Shown: positions 20,170 to 29,778, counted from the first letter of the stretch. The stretch: DNA of 64,000 nucleotides from Methylocaldum sp035627495 (GCF_035627495.1 NZ_DASPLO010000140.1:1-64000); one strand, 5' to 3'. Program-made: numbers and translations. The notes: generated from the sequence alone by a model not told the origin.

Positions 20170-21122
20170 GGTGCAGAGGATAATATTGAATTTGAAATGG
20201 CGAAGTGGCTTCTTGCCGCTGCGACGTCCCGCTTGATCTGAGCCTGCAGTTCGGCCAAACCGGCAAAGCGCCTTTCGTCCCGGAGCTTGCGGTGAAAAGT
20301 GATTTCCACCTGACGTCCGTAGAGGTCTCCGGAGAAGTCCAGCAAAAAGGTTTCCAGGAGCACCATAGGTCCTCCCGCTACGGTTGGGCGGATGCCTATG
20401 TTCGCGACTCCTGGCAAAGGATGTTCGCTTATTCCGGTCATTGTAACGGCAAACACCCCTTGGACAGGAGTGTTTTTCCGTCTCATCAATATGTTGGCGG
20501 TGGGGAAGCCGAGGGTTCGCCCGAGCTTCGCGCCGTGGACGATACGTCCGCAAACCGAATATGGACGCCCCAAGAGTCGCGCCGCTTCACCAAGATTGCC
20601 TGCCGCCAGGGCTTCGCGGATCGAAGTGCTGCTAACACGCAGGCCATCCACCAATACCGATGGTGTGTCGACCACCTCAAAGCCAGCTTTTCTCCCGGCC
20701 TGCTGCAACAAGGCAAAGTTGCCGAGCCGATTTTTGCCGAACCGAAAATCGTCGCCGACCACCAGGTATTTCGTCCGCAACCCTTCGATAAGAATGTCTT
20801 GGATAAATTGCTCGGCCGGCAACTCGGCGAGACTCCGGTTGAAGCGCAGCAGCAGCACCCGGTCTATCGGTAGTTCCACCAAGTGAGCCAGTTTTTCGCG
20901 GAGACGGGTCAATCGGGCCGGGGCTTCGTGTGGAGTAAAATATTCCCGCGGCTGCGGTTCGAAAAGAACGACTACGACCGGTAAGTTTAGTTTTCGCCCC
21001 GCTTCCGCCAGCCTTTCGATCACCTGTTGGTGGCCGACATGGACGCCGTCGAAATTCCCGACGGTGGCGACGCAACCCCCTTCGGAAGGCTTCAGATCGG
21101 CAAGTCCTTGAATCAAGCGCAT
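20166..21122 (-). CDS. ribF: Bifunctional riboflavin kinase / FAD synthetase
   Basis: The predicted product is 318 residues from the ATG at 21122. The N-terminal nucleotidyltransferase domain begins ATVGNFDGVHVGHQQV and includes LVVGDDFRFGKNRLG and SSTSIREAL. The C-terminal riboflavin kinase domain has GRTLGFPTANI and GVANIGIRPT. It makes FMN and FAD from riboflavin. It lies 17 bp after murJ and overlaps ileS by 4 bp, so it is translationally coupled. Confidence 0.95.
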
Positions 21123-21139
21123 GCGATAGTCCTTAATGC

Positions 21140-22669
21140 TCAGATGCTTTCCGGAACGAGCATATGCCTTGGACGCAGCCCGGTCAGCGTAAGGCAAAAA
21201 ATATAGGTCGCAAACCCCAGCAGGACCCACAGTGCAAGATTTGAAATTCGATCGCTCACTGACCAGGACTGCCACGGATAAGCATTAGACGCGTAGACCA
21301 GGATTAAAGCCATGACGCCGCTAGCGAGCACCACACGCAGGAGAAAGATCGGCCAGCCCGGTTCCGGTCTGTAAATCTGCTCTTTCAAAAGCTTGGAAAG
21401 GAGCAGTGCTGCATTGAACATGGCTGCCAGCGCCGTCGCTAACGCGAGACCCGCGTGGCCCCAGCCGATAGGAGCAAGTTGAAAGATCAGGGCCAGGTTC
21501 AGCACGAGGTTGGCGACAATGGCGTAGAAACCGTATCGGACCGGGGTGCCGAGATCTTGTCTTGAGCTGAAACCGGGAACCAGCACCTTGATTGCGATGA
21601 AGCCCAGAAGGCCTACGGAGTAAGTCATTAGGCTTCGACTGGCCATCTCGGCGTCATGCGAAGAAAACTGATCGTATTGGAAGAGGGTGAAAATCAGCGG
21701 TTCGGCAAGAAGCGTAAGCCCCAGCGTGGCAGGCAAGCCGATCAGGATCACCCAGCGGAGAGCCCAGTCCAGCGAACAGGAAAACCCGTCCCGGTCACGG
21801 TTTACATGGTTTTTCGACAAATGGGGCAGTATTACCGTGCCGATGGCGACGCCGAAAATGCCCAAGGGGAATTCCACGAGCCGATCGGAATAGTAAAGCC
21901 AGGATACGCTGCCGGAAACCAAAAAAGACGCAATTAACGTGTCGATCAAAAGATTCACCTGCGTCACCGAAACGCCGAAAATCGCGGGTCCGATTGTTTT
22001 CATGATGCGGCGAACGCCGGGGTCGTGAAACCCGTAGCGAAGTCTCGGCAGCAGGTCTGCCCGAATGAGCGCCGGAAATTGAAATGCGAGTTGTACGATG
22101 CCAGCGGCAAGCACACCCCAAGCCAAGGCCGTAATCGGAGTGGGCATGTGAGGAGAGAGCCAAATCGCCGCGCCGATCATAAGGAGATTTAGAAATACCG
22201 GCGTGAATGCCGGTACGGCGAAACGTCCCCAGGTGTTCAGAATGCCTCCGGCGAATGCCGTAAGGGAAATGAAGAAAAGATACGGAAAGGTGATGCGTAG
22301 CATTTCCACGCTGAGTTGGAATTGCGCCGCATCTCGATAGAAGCCGGGCGCAAATAACAGTATCAAAACCGGTGCGGCGATAATTCCGACAAGGGTCATT
22401 AGCAACAACGCTACCGACAGGCTACCGGCAGTGCGATCCAAGAACAGCCTGAGCTGGGTTCGATCGTGACGCTCTTTGTAGTCCGACAGCACCGGCACGA
22501 AAGCTTGGGAGAAGGAGCCTTCCGCAAAAAGACGACGCAAGAAGTTGGGGATTCTGAAGGCGACGAAAAAAGCGTCGGTACCAAGATCTGCTCCGAAATA
22601 ACGGGCGATAACGACGTCTCGAATGAACCCTAACATACGGGAGACAAAAGTCATCCCGCCGACGGCCAC
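21140..22669 (-). CDS. murJ: Lipid II flippase MurJ (MviN)
   Basis: The predicted product is at least 509 residues with about 14 membrane helices and family blocks GMTFVSRMLGFIRDVVIAR, FFVAFRIPNFLRRLFAEGSFSQAF and SGSVSWLYYSDRLVEFPLG. It flips lipid II across the inner membrane. No ATG start exists: the frame is closed by a TAG at 22700-22702. The coordinate given is the GTG at 22669, but the codons before it read LSKHLLKST, which matches the normal MurJ N-terminus (M-S-K-x-L-L-K-S). Translation may therefore begin at a CTG at 22694-22696, giving 518 residues. Confidence 0.93.
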   Translation of the reverse strand: MAVGGMTFVSRMLGFIRDVVIARYFGADLGTDAFFVAFRIPNFLRRLFAEGSFSQAFVPVLSDYKERHDRTQLRLFLDRTAGSLSVALLLMTLVGIIAAPVLILLFAPGFYRDAAQFQLSVEMLRITFPYLFFISLTAFAGGILNTWGRFAVPAFTPVFLNLLMIGAAIWLSPHMPTPITALAWGVLAAGIVQLAFQFPALIRADLLPRLRYGFHDPGVRRIMKTIGPAIFGVSVTQVNLLIDTLIASFLVSGSVSWLYYSDRLVEFPLGIFGVAIGTVILPHLSKNHVNRDRDGFSCSLDWALRWVILIGLPATLGLTLLAEPLIFTLFQYDQFSSHDAEMASRSLMTYSVGLLGFIAIKVLVPGFSSRQDLGTPVRYGFYAIVANLVLNLALIFQLAPIGWGHAGLALATALAAMFNAALLLSKLLKEQIYRPEPGWPIFLLRVVLASGVMALILVYASNAYPWQSWSVSDRISNLALWVLLGFATYIFCLTLTGLRPRHMLVPESI

Positions 22670-22851
22670 GGTGGATTTCAGTAGATGTTTGCTCAGACCC
22701 TAAAACCAGTGCTTTCGTTGAATAAAAGGCCGTAGTATAAGGAATTTGCCCGGTTAAGACACTGTTGTAGGAAGACCCGTTATTCGGTTTAAAAACGAGT
22801 TTTGCCCGGCGAAAACTGTGTCCCCTAATTATGCCTATAAAAATTGAACTA

Positions 22852-22880
22852 TTGACGAAAGGGACTCTTGTGACGATAAT
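22852..22880 (+). promoter_or_regulatory. Sigma70-type promoter for rpsT
   Basis: TTGACG at 22852-22857 and GATAAT at 22875-22880 are separated by exactly 17 bp. This is a near-consensus -35/-10 pair ending about 40 bp before the rpsT start codon. It lies in the AT-rich gap between the divergent murJ and rpsT genes. Confidence 0.8.
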
Positions 22881-22921
22881 ATGTAATTCGCTTCCAACGA
22901 TTTGGACTAGAGGTCTTCGCC

Positions 22922-23200
22922 TTGGCTAACATTGCTTCAGCAAAAAAACGCGCCAAACAATCGGAAAAACATCGCGCTCACAACGCGGCTCAGCGCAGCC
23001 GGTTGCGGACCTTCATGAAGAAGGTCATCCTGGCGGTAGAATCCGGCGACTTGGAGCAAGCGCAGGCGGCGTTCCGCGCTGCGGTTCCTGTTATCGACTC
23101 TTCGGTGAACAAGGGCTTGATCCACAAGAACAAGGCAGCTCGCAGCAAGAGCCGTCTCAACGCCCGAGTTAAGGCGCTGGCTCTAAACGCGGCCGCCTAA
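22922..23200 (+). CDS. rpsT: 30S ribosomal protein S20
   Basis: The predicted product is 92 residues, basic and helical, beginning ANIASAKKRAKQSEKHR as in all S20 proteins. The start codon is TTG at 22922 with only a weak GAGGTC upstream. E. coli rpsT also uses a UUG start and is autogenously repressed at translation, so similar control is likely here. The gene is monocistronic with its own promoter. Confidence 0.95.
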   Translation: MANIASAKKRAKQSEKHRAHNAAQRSRLRTFMKKVILAVESGDLEQAQAAFRAAVPVIDSSVNKGLIHKNKAARSKSRLNARVKALALNAAA

Positions 23201-23242
23201 GCGTCAGGCGGAAAGATGAGGCGGGCCTGCTGCCTGCCTCTC

Positions 23243-24367
23243 TCACGCCAAGACCAGATTGTCGCGGTGAATCAGCTCAGGTTCATCGACGTATCCGAGC
23301 AGGCATTCGATTTGCGAACTCGGTTGCTGCATGATTATCCGCGTTTCATCGGCGCCATAATTCACCAATCCGCGCGCTACCTCGTTTCCACCAGTATCTA
23401 CGCAAGCTACCAAGTCGCCCCTGAGGAAGTCGCCGTCTACGGCGGTTACTCCGATGGGCAAGAGGCTTTTGCCGGATTCCTTTAAGACCCGCGCAGCACC
23501 TTCGTCCAAATACAGTCTGCCTTTGAGTTTCAGCTGTCCGGCCAGCCAACGTTTGCGGGCAAGCAGGGGAGACACGTCCGGGATCAGGAATGTGCCCAAC
23601 TCTTCGCCCTCAATAATCCGTGCCGTGACGTTTTGTTCGCGCCCGCAGGCGATGACCGTTGCCGTTCCGGAACGGGAAGCCAATCGAGCTGCGCGCAGTT
23701 TCGTGATCATGCCGCCCCGTCCGAGTCCGCTGCGGCTCTCGCCCACCATCTCGCCGAGACGCGAATCATTGATGCTGGCTTGGTGAACGAGTCGGGCGGT
23801 GGGATCTAGCGTCGGATCGCGCTCGTAAAGTCCCATTTGATCGGTCAGAATAACCAGTAGATCCGCTTCCAGGAGATTCGCCACCAGGGCCGCGAGCGTG
23901 TCGTTGTCGCCGAAGCGGATTTCCTCGTTGGCCACCGTATCGTTTTCGTTGATAACCGGTACCACCCCTAATTCGAGCAGAGTAAGCATGGTGCTTCGGG
24001 CGTTGAGGTACCGCTGCCGGTCCGACAGGTCGTCGTGAGTTAGCAGAATTTGGGCGGTATGCAGGTTATGCTGTTGAAAGAGGGATTCATAAGTCTGAAT
24101 CAATCCCATCTGCCCTACGGAGGCGGCGGCCTGTAGTTCGTGTAAGGAGCGTGGACGGGTCTTCCAGCCCAGCCGGCACATGCCTTCGGCGACCGAGCCT
24201 GAAGAGACCAGGAGGACTTCAACATTTTGGTGGCGAAGGGCGGCAATTTGGGCTACCCAATCACCGATCGCAGGCATGTCCAGTCCGCGGCCGCCCCGGG
24301 TTAGCAAAGAGCTGCCGATCTTGATGATGATGCGGTGGGCGTGGGCGAATTCAGTCCTGTTCTGCAT
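23243..24367 (-). CDS. proB: Glutamate 5-kinase
   Basis: The predicted product is 374 residues. The N-terminal amino-acid kinase domain begins IIIKIGSSLLT and contains NENDTVANEEIRFGDND and the nucleotide-site GRGGMITKLRAA. A C-terminal PUA domain follows from about 280. It phosphorylates glutamate in proline synthesis. Its start overlaps the end of obgE by 17 bp on the same strand, so the two are likely co-translated. Confidence 0.95.
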   Translation of the reverse strand: MQNRTEFAHAHRIIIKIGSSLLTRGGRGLDMPAIGDWVAQIAALRHQNVEVLLVSSGSVAEGMCRLGWKTRPRSLHELQAAASVGQMGLIQTYESLFQQHNLHTAQILLTHDDLSDRQRYLNARSTMLTLLELGVVPVINENDTVANEEIRFGDNDTLAALVANLLEADLLVILTDQMGLYERDPTLDPTARLVHQASINDSRLGEMVGESRSGLGRGGMITKLRAARLASRSGTATVIACGREQNVTARIIEGEELGTFLIPDVSPLLARKRWLAGQLKLKGRLYLDEGAARVLKESGKSLLPIGVTAVDGDFLRGDLVACVDTGGNEVARGLVNYGADETRIIMQQPSSQIECLLGYVDEPELIHRDNLVLA

Positions 24368-25385
24368 CTTCTGTCTGGTCCTGCTCCAGGAACTCCATAA
24401 TGCTGTAGATTAGGTCTTTGAGGCCGTCGCGGCGGAGTGCGGAGATCCTGAAGATGGGGCCGGTCCATTCGAGAGCTTCGATAATTTCGCGGCAGCGCTG
24501 TTGGGCTGCGTCGTCCTCAAGCCGGTCGACTTTGTTTAGAATCAGCCATCGCGGCTTTTGGTCGATCCCTCGGCCCCAGTGTTGAAGCTCGGCGATAACT
24601 TTCTTGGCCGCTGTGACTGGGTCTTCCATGCTTTCATAGGGTTCGATGTCCACCATGTGCAGCAGCAATTTGGTGCGGGACAGATGCTTCAAAAATTGTA
24701 CCCCGAGGCCCGCACCTTCGGATGCTCCCTCGATGAGTCCGGGAATATCCGCCATGACGAAGCTGCGTTGATCGTCGACGCGTACGACGCCCAGGTTCGG
24801 ATACAAGGTAGTGAAAGGATAATCCGCTACCTTGGGTCGTGCCGCCGAGACGCTGCGAATCAGGCTGGATTTTCCGGCATTGGGCATGCCTAGTAGTCCG
24901 ACATCCGCGATGAGCTTCAGCTCCAGGCGTAAAGCCCGCTGCTCGCCCGGTGTTCCACTGGTGGCCTTACGCGGTGCACGATTGACGCTGCTTTTGAAGC
25001 GGGTGTTGCCAAGACCGTGATAACCACCTTGAGCGACCAATAATTTTTCGCCTTCCTTGGTCAAATCGCCCAGCTTTTCGCCGGTCTCAACATCAAAAAT
25101 CTCAGTGCCGGTCGGCACGTGGACAATGCAGTCCGCTCCTGAGTGGCCTGTGCAGTTTCCGCCCGATCCATTCTCGCCTCGGGCGGCGCGAAATCGTGAG
25201 TGAAAGCGGAAATCGACAAGCGTATTGAGATTGGTGGAGGCGACCAGATAAACGCTGCCGCCGTCACCGCCGTCGCCCCCGTCGGGTCCCCCGAAAGGAA
25301 CATATTTTTCGCGACGAAAGCTGACGCAACCGTTGCCGCCATCGCCTGCTTCCACCCGAATTTCCGCTTCGTCAACAAACTTCAT
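24351..25385 (-). CDS. obgE: GTPase Obg/CgtA, ribosome assembly
   Basis: The predicted product is 344 residues. The N-terminal glycine-rich Obg fold (about 1-158) contains GGDGGDGGSVYLVA. The GTPase domain has G1 GMPNAGKSS, G2/G3 YPFTTLYPNLG and DIPGLIEGASEG, and G4 NKVD. It is associated with the large ribosomal subunit. The order rplU-rpmA-obgE is conserved across bacteria. Confidence 0.96.
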   Translation of the reverse strand: MKFVDEAEIRVEAGDGGNGCVSFRREKYVPFGGPDGGDGGDGGSVYLVASTNLNTLVDFRFHSRFRAARGENGSGGNCTGHSGADCIVHVPTGTEIFDVETGEKLGDLTKEGEKLLVAQGGYHGLGNTRFKSSVNRAPRKATSGTPGEQRALRLELKLIADVGLLGMPNAGKSSLIRSVSAARPKVADYPFTTLYPNLGVVRVDDQRSFVMADIPGLIEGASEGAGLGVQFLKHLSRTKLLLHMVDIEPYESMEDPVTAAKKVIAELQHWGRGIDQKPRWLILNKVDRLEDDAAQQRCREIIEALEWTGPIFRISALRRDGLKDLIYSIMEFLEQDQTEDAEQD

Positions 25386-25394
25386 GGTAATGAC

Positions 25395-25421
25395 AAAAAA
25401 GCCCCGTCACGGACGAGGCTT
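25395..25421 (-). terminator. Rho-independent-type terminator after rpmA
   Basis: On the minus strand AAGCCTCGTC-CGT-GACGGGGCTT forms a 10-bp stem with one mismatch and is followed by six T residues. It separates the rplU-rpmA transcript from obgE and may act as a partial terminator. Confidence 0.7.
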
Positions 25422-25462
25422 CTTCCTGCTTAAAATTGGCGGCCGATAAGCCGCTTTGATCC

Positions 25463-25726
25463 TTAGGCTTCGCTCTGAACAATACTGACGTATTTGCGTT
25501 TGAGCGGGCCTTTCACTTTGAACTGAACCTGTCCGTCGGCTAAGGCAAAAAGCGTATAGTCTCTTCCGCAGCCTACATTATCTCCGGCGTGGAATTTGGT
25601 GCCGCGCTGCCGCACGATAATGCTGCCGGCCTGTACGAATTGACCGCCAAAGCGTTTTACGCCAAGTCGTTTGGATTCCGAATCGCGGCCGTTGCGCGAA
25701 CTGCCGCCTGCTTTTTTATGCGCCAT
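25463..25726 (-). CDS. rpmA: 50S ribosomal protein L27
   Basis: The predicted product is 87 residues starting MAHKKAGGSSRNGRDSESKR, the canonical L27 N-terminus that reaches the peptidyl-transferase centre, with GSIIVRQRGTKFHAG in the middle. It lies 20 bp downstream of rplU. Confidence 0.97.
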   Translation of the reverse strand: MAHKKAGGSSRNGRDSESKRLGVKRFGGQFVQAGSIIVRQRGTKFHAGDNVGCGRDYTLFALADGQVQFKVKGPLKRKYVSIVQSEA

Positions 25727-25746
25727 CGTAATTCCTCGCTATTTGA

Positions 25747-26058
25747 TTAAGCAGAGATGTCGGTGATCTGAATTTCCGTGTAATTCTGCCGGTGGCCCGC
25801 TTGTTTCATGTAGTGCTTACGCCGGCGAAACTTGACGATTTTTATCTTCGGGTGTCGGCCATGGGCTTTGACGGTTGCGGTCACCTTGCCGCCATCAATG
25901 AAAGGTTTGCCTACTTTTACGCCGGAATCCGATTGAACCATCAATACCTTGTCGAATTCGATTTGCTGGCCGGCTTCGGCGCTCAGGGTTTCGACTTTAA
26001 CAACGTCGCCCTGTTTCACTCGATATTGCTTGCCGCCCGTTTGTATAACCGCGTACAT
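25747..26058 (-). CDS. rplU: 50S ribosomal protein L21
   Basis: The predicted product is 103 residues from the ATG at 26058 (TGGAG upstream), beginning MYAVIQTGGKQYRV. The C-terminal KIVKFRRRKHYMKQAGHRQ is the family signature. An in-frame ATG at 26073 is less likely. It is the first gene of the rplU-rpmA pair. Confidence 0.97.
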   Translation of the reverse strand: MYAVIQTGGKQYRVKQGDVVKVETLSAEAGQQIEFDKVLMVQSDSGVKVGKPFIDGGKVTATVKAHGRHPKIKIVKFRRRKHYMKQAGHRQNYTEIQITDISA

Positions 26059-26208
26059 TTTTGTTGGCTCCAACGCAGAAAATTCTTTTAAACGACGAAT
26101 GATAACCGTGTACTCCTAAGTCCGTCAACCGCTTGAGTTTTTTGATTGCCTATGTGAGTGCGCGGTTGGCGAAGACAGTTTGTGGAAAATGCGTGGCGTA
26201 ATGCATGA

Positions 26209-27024
26209 TTAGACGGCTATGAGTATTTCACCTTTGCCCAGTCCGCACATGTCTCCGGCATAGCGTCGCACCCGCCTAAGCGGGCCGGACATGTCGGAGA
26301 AGCGAGTCTCCAGCCCTTGAAAACCTTTCAGAAGCAGCGGTATGAAACCTAGCGTATGGGTGCCGCAATCATTGAAGGTAGGCGGAATGGATGTGGGTAC
26401 TTGGGCGAGCAGTACGGTGCCGCGGCCCATGCCATACCCGAGATGATCCCCGACTTTGCCCAGGACGGCAATGGTGCCCGCCGTCATGCGGGCGCCAAGG
26501 TAACATCCGGCATCGCCCTCGATGAGGATGGCGCCGCGTCTCAGGTGGTCGCCCACGCGGTCGCCGGCATTTCCTTTAACGATGACTACGCCGCCGGCCA
26601 TGCCTTTCTTGTTGCCGGGAAGGCAGGCGCCGAGAAAATCGCCGGTGTTGCCGCGAATCAAAATTTCGCCGTTTTTCATCTCGCAGGCGGCATACGCGTC
26701 GACGTTGCCGCTGACAACGACGCGTCCGCCCTTGAGGTGCATGCCTAGATAACTGCCGGCATCGCCCTCGATGTGGATTTCGCCCCGGCTCATGCCCTTG
26801 CCGATATAGTCAAGCTTGCCGGTAGCGCCTCGAAACACCAGGCTGTCGGAATTTTGCCCTTCGATGGAAAACAGCTCATCGGTACGGATCTGCCGGTTGC
26901 CGCATTGCAGCAATTCGGCTCCGACTTCACTCGGCGATTTGCCGGTGAGTCGATCCGGCGTCAATGGGGACGCATCGACCCGTTGTTTGAGTTCGGCCTT
27001 CAGGGTGAAGGTAAGCGCCGTCAT
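26209..27024 (-). CDS. fhcC: Formyltransferase/hydrolase complex subunit C
   Basis: The predicted product is 271 residues. The centre is a beta-helix of repeated G-x-x-G-x-x-I turns (for example GEIHIEGDAGSYLGMHLKGG, GEILIRGNTGDFLGA, GAILIEGDAGCYLGARMTAG), as in FhcC and the C domain of formylmethanofuran dehydrogenases. In methylotrophs the Fhc complex transfers the formyl group from formyl-H4MPT to methanofuran and hydrolyses it to formate. The start overlaps the fhcD stop by 4 bp (ATGA). Confidence 0.93.
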   Translation of the reverse strand: MTALTFTLKAELKQRVDASPLTPDRLTGKSPSEVGAELLQCGNRQIRTDELFSIEGQNSDSLVFRGATGKLDYIGKGMSRGEIHIEGDAGSYLGMHLKGGRVVVSGNVDAYAACEMKNGEILIRGNTGDFLGACLPGNKKGMAGGVVIVKGNAGDRVGDHLRRGAILIEGDAGCYLGARMTAGTIAVLGKVGDHLGYGMGRGTVLLAQVPTSIPPTFNDCGTHTLGFIPLLLKGFQGLETRFSDMSGPLRRVRRYAGDMCGLGKGEILIAV

Positions 27025-27917
27025 GCCATGATCTCCTGAAGATGGAAAAGGAAAGGACCCAGTTTGCCGCCGTAATTGCCGGCGCTGATGCGGCGAATGC
27101 CGTTTTGGGCGCCCAAACCGCAGGCTGCTTCAATGCCCACCCGCATGGCCTTTTTGATGTCCTCATCGGTCAATCCGTCGATGACGATTTCCATGACCGA
27201 TTCGACTTCTGGGCTTAAATCCGTCTTGGTCTGGCCCTTGAGCGTGGGGCAGAACGCGTCGTTGGTCGATGCGGACAGTGCTTTGTATTTCGAGCCGACC
27301 TTGGAGCCGGAGCGCACCACGCCGCCGGGGAAAGGCATGATGACGTTAGGTATCTTTTTCATCGCTTCGATGGCCGCCTCACAGGCGGCCAAGGCCTGAG
27401 GCTGGCTTTCCGCCAGGATCAGGAAGTTGCCGCCTCCCACCGCCTTGACCGTAGCCGTGGTGTCCTCACAAAGGAACTCGCCGTCCATTACCGGGACGCG
27501 CCAATACCGTTTGCCGTTGATGCGCTTGGATATCTGAAATCCGTCGCCGAAGAAGCGGAGGTTCTTGCCCAAGGGAATTTTTTCGCCCTCGGCGATGCCG
27601 GCGAACAGTGCCGAGGTGGGGGCGGTCAACACGCACTGGCCAGCACGGGTTTCCACCTGCTTGGCTAAGCCCTTGCCACCCATGGCGAAGATCAATACGG
27701 AAATGCCGGGCCGTCCGTCCGGCGTCTCGTTCGGATCGAGCTCGCGTTCGATGCCTGCTTCACAGCCACAGGCGATGACCGAGGTGGCAAAGCCTGCCAT
27801 GGCCTGTGCGGCGTAATAGGCCCATTTTAAGTTTTGGGCGGTGATGACGACCCGTGTGGCCCTCATCGGGAAGGCTTCGGCGAAAGTCGCATCGATCTGC
27901 ACGCCGTTAATATTCAT
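27021..27917 (-). CDS. fhcD: Formylmethanofuran:tetrahydromethanopterin formyltransferase (complex subunit D)
   Basis: The predicted product is 298 residues from the ATG at 27917, preceded by TGAGGAA on the minus strand; a GTG 12 bp earlier is the alternative. The N-terminus MNINGVQIDATFAEAFPMRATRV is closely family-like, and GGNFLILAESQPQALAA and GGVVRSGSKVGSKYKAL are conserved blocks. It moves the formyl group between H4MPT and methanofuran. It follows fhcA after 190 bp on the same strand. Confidence 0.95.
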   Translation of the reverse strand: MNINGVQIDATFAEAFPMRATRVVITAQNLKWAYYAAQAMAGFATSVIACGCEAGIERELDPNETPDGRPGISVLIFAMGGKGLAKQVETRAGQCVLTAPTSALFAGIAEGEKIPLGKNLRFFGDGFQISKRINGKRYWRVPVMDGEFLCEDTTATVKAVGGGNFLILAESQPQALAACEAAIEAMKKIPNVIMPFPGGVVRSGSKVGSKYKALSASTNDAFCPTLKGQTKTDLSPEVESVMEIVIDGLTDEDIKKAMRVGIEAACGLGAQNGIRRISAGNYGGKLGPFLFHLQEIMA

Positions 27918-28107
27918 ACGATTCCTCACGGCTTGTTTGTTCTATTTGTAGGATATTGGTTTCGACCCGGGGCATGGCGGCAAAAGTCATGATGCTTCAA
28001 TCGTTTTCGTATCGCCCGCTTCAGCGACTTCACAGGAAAGAGTGCTTCCAGGAGCGGCTCGAGTACTTCGTTTCTCAATGGAGAGAGGATTCCCGTGCCA
28101 TTTCTCG

Positions 28108-29778
28108 CTAAGCCTGCCCTTGGCAGGGATGAACGAGGATCTTGCTGCGTCCGTCGCCCTCGATTTCCCAGTCGCGGATGATGAAATTGTCCATCTTCAT
28201 GGTATGGTAGCGGTCGAAATAATCCCGCAGCAGACCTTCAATGCCGGGGCGATCGAATTCCGGCTTGACCGTGTGCACATTGCCCCACACGACCTTGACG
28301 ACTTCGCCATTGCGTACGACCAACTCGCCATCCTTGAATACATAATCCGGTCTGGTAAACATCGCCTCCTTGTCTTCCTGCTCGGTGTATATCGTAATGT
28401 CTGCGGCAGCCCCGGCGCCTAGATGGCCCCGGTCGCCGAGGCCCAGAATCCGGGCGGCGCCGGCGCGGGTCATGATCGCGATCTCGTATAGGCTGTACTC
28501 GCGGTCGATGGAGCCGAGCGTGCTCAGGGCGGCGGCGTCGGGGTTGATGGTTGAGAGCATATCGTTGCGGAAGCTCTTGTCCATCAGCAGCCGGATCAAA
28601 TGCGGATAAGTGGTGAACGGTGCACCGTTGGGGTGGTCGGTGGTGAGGAAAATGCGCCAGGGGTCGTCCACCAGCAGGAAAATTTCAAGACCGATACACC
28701 ATTGCAGCGCGTTGACGAAGTTCTGGTCCCTGTACTTGAACGGCACGATGCCGCAGCCGGCATCACACTCGATATCCATGCACACCCATTTGTTCGGGTG
28801 GGCGTGATGGGCGTTGGCGAACTGGCGCATGGAGTCGCCCGATGCGGTGACGGTCTGGCCGAATAGAACTTGCCCCACGTCCGCTGTGATATTGCGATGC
28901 TTATTGATGGCTTCGGCGATCTGAGCCGCGCCGGAGGAAAACTTGCGGTCGCCCTCGGTGCCGTAGCTGTGGAACTGGATGTGGGTCAGATGCATCGGCA
29001 AGCCTTCGATGCCGGTGATCGTGTTCAGCGTGGTCTCCAGGTTGCCCGGCACCCCCAGGTTGCAGCCGTGCACATGCAGGGGATGGGATACGCCCAATTC
29101 GTGAACCGCCCTAGCCAGCTTCTGAAGGATTTGGCGCGGCGTGACGCCGTAGTGGCAGTGTTGTTCGTCCAGGTCCAGCTTGCGCTGGTTGAACTTGAAT
29201 GCGCTGATGCCGCCGGGATTGACTACTTTGATGCCGATGCATTGGCTGGAATGTAGGGTCCAGGCCACGTAATTGTTGATGACTTCCTGGTCGGCTCCGG
29301 ACGAGAGAAGGCGCAGAAAGAAATCATCGCTGCCGAGCATGGCGTAACCGCCTACGTCCATAAGAGGCACGTCAGCCATTTCCATGTGGGCTTGGCGGGC
29401 ATTGATGGGCAGCACTGCCGGTTCGAAGCCCGTGGTATAGCCCATTTCCGCATAACGATAGCCGGTGGTCAGTGTGGAGGGCGCGGCATGGCCGCAGCCG
29501 GCGCGCTTCAGTCCCGAGCGGGGCGACGGATCGGCGCGGTGGTCTTCCGGCAGGAGGTTGCGGGCGATCGTTACCTTTCCGCCGCCTATATGCGTGTGCA
29601 TGTCGATGGCCCCGGCCATGATCACCTTGCCGCGGCAATCGTATTCCTGATCGGGAGTCACGCCATGGACATCGGCATGGGCTGTGATCCGTCCATCGCG
29701 GATGTAAATGTCCCGCACTTGGCCATTGATGCTGTGCGTGGGATCGTAGACAGTGCCGCCCGTGAGTTTAATCAGCAT
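28108..29778 (-). CDS. fhcA: Formyltransferase/hydrolase complex subunit A
   Basis: The predicted product is 556 residues, an amidohydrolase-fold protein with metal ligands in AIDMHTHIGGGKVTIAR, later HVHGCNLG and LTHIQFHSYG, and LTTDHPNG for the catalytic Asp region. In the Fhc complex this subunit hydrolyses formyl-methanofuran to formate. The start has AGGAGAG 8 bp upstream on the minus strand. It is separated from fhcB by an unusual gap of 577 bp. Confidence 0.95.
   Translation of the reverse strand: MLIKLTGGTVYDPTHSINGQVRDIYIRDGRITAHADVHGVTPDQEYDCRGKVIMAGAIDMHTHIGGGKVTIARNLLPEDHRADPSPRSGLKRAGCGHAAPSTLTTGYRYAEMGYTTGFEPAVLPINARQAHMEMADVPLMDVGGYAMLGSDDFFLRLLSSGADQEVINNYVAWTLHSSQCIGIKVVNPGGISAFKFNQRKLDLDEQHCHYGVTPRQILQKLARAVHELGVSHPLHVHGCNLGVPGNLETTLNTITGIEGLPMHLTHIQFHSYGTEGDRKFSSGAAQIAEAINKHRNITADVGQVLFGQTVTASGDSMRQFANAHHAHPNKWVCMDIECDAGCGIVPFKYRDQNFVNALQWCIGLEIFLLVDDPWRIFLTTDHPNGAPFTTYPHLIRLLMDKSFRNDMLSTINPDAAALSTLGSIDREYSLYEIAIMTRAGAARILGLGDRGHLGAGAAADITIYTEQEDKEAMFTRPDYVFKDGELVVRNGEVVKVVWGNVHTVKPEFDRPGIEGLLRDYFDRYHTMKMDNFIIRDWEIEGDGRSKILVHPCQGQA

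Noticed and set aside
20170..20553. Long in-frame N-terminal extension of ileS
   Set aside because: It overlaps ribF out of frame and is absent from normal IleS; the ATG at 20169 overlapping the ribF stop is the natural start.
23203..23250. Hairpin between the convergent rpsT and proB stops
   Set aside because: GAGGCGGG and CCTGCCTC can pair, but there is no T-run and one pair is a wobble; too weak to call a terminator.
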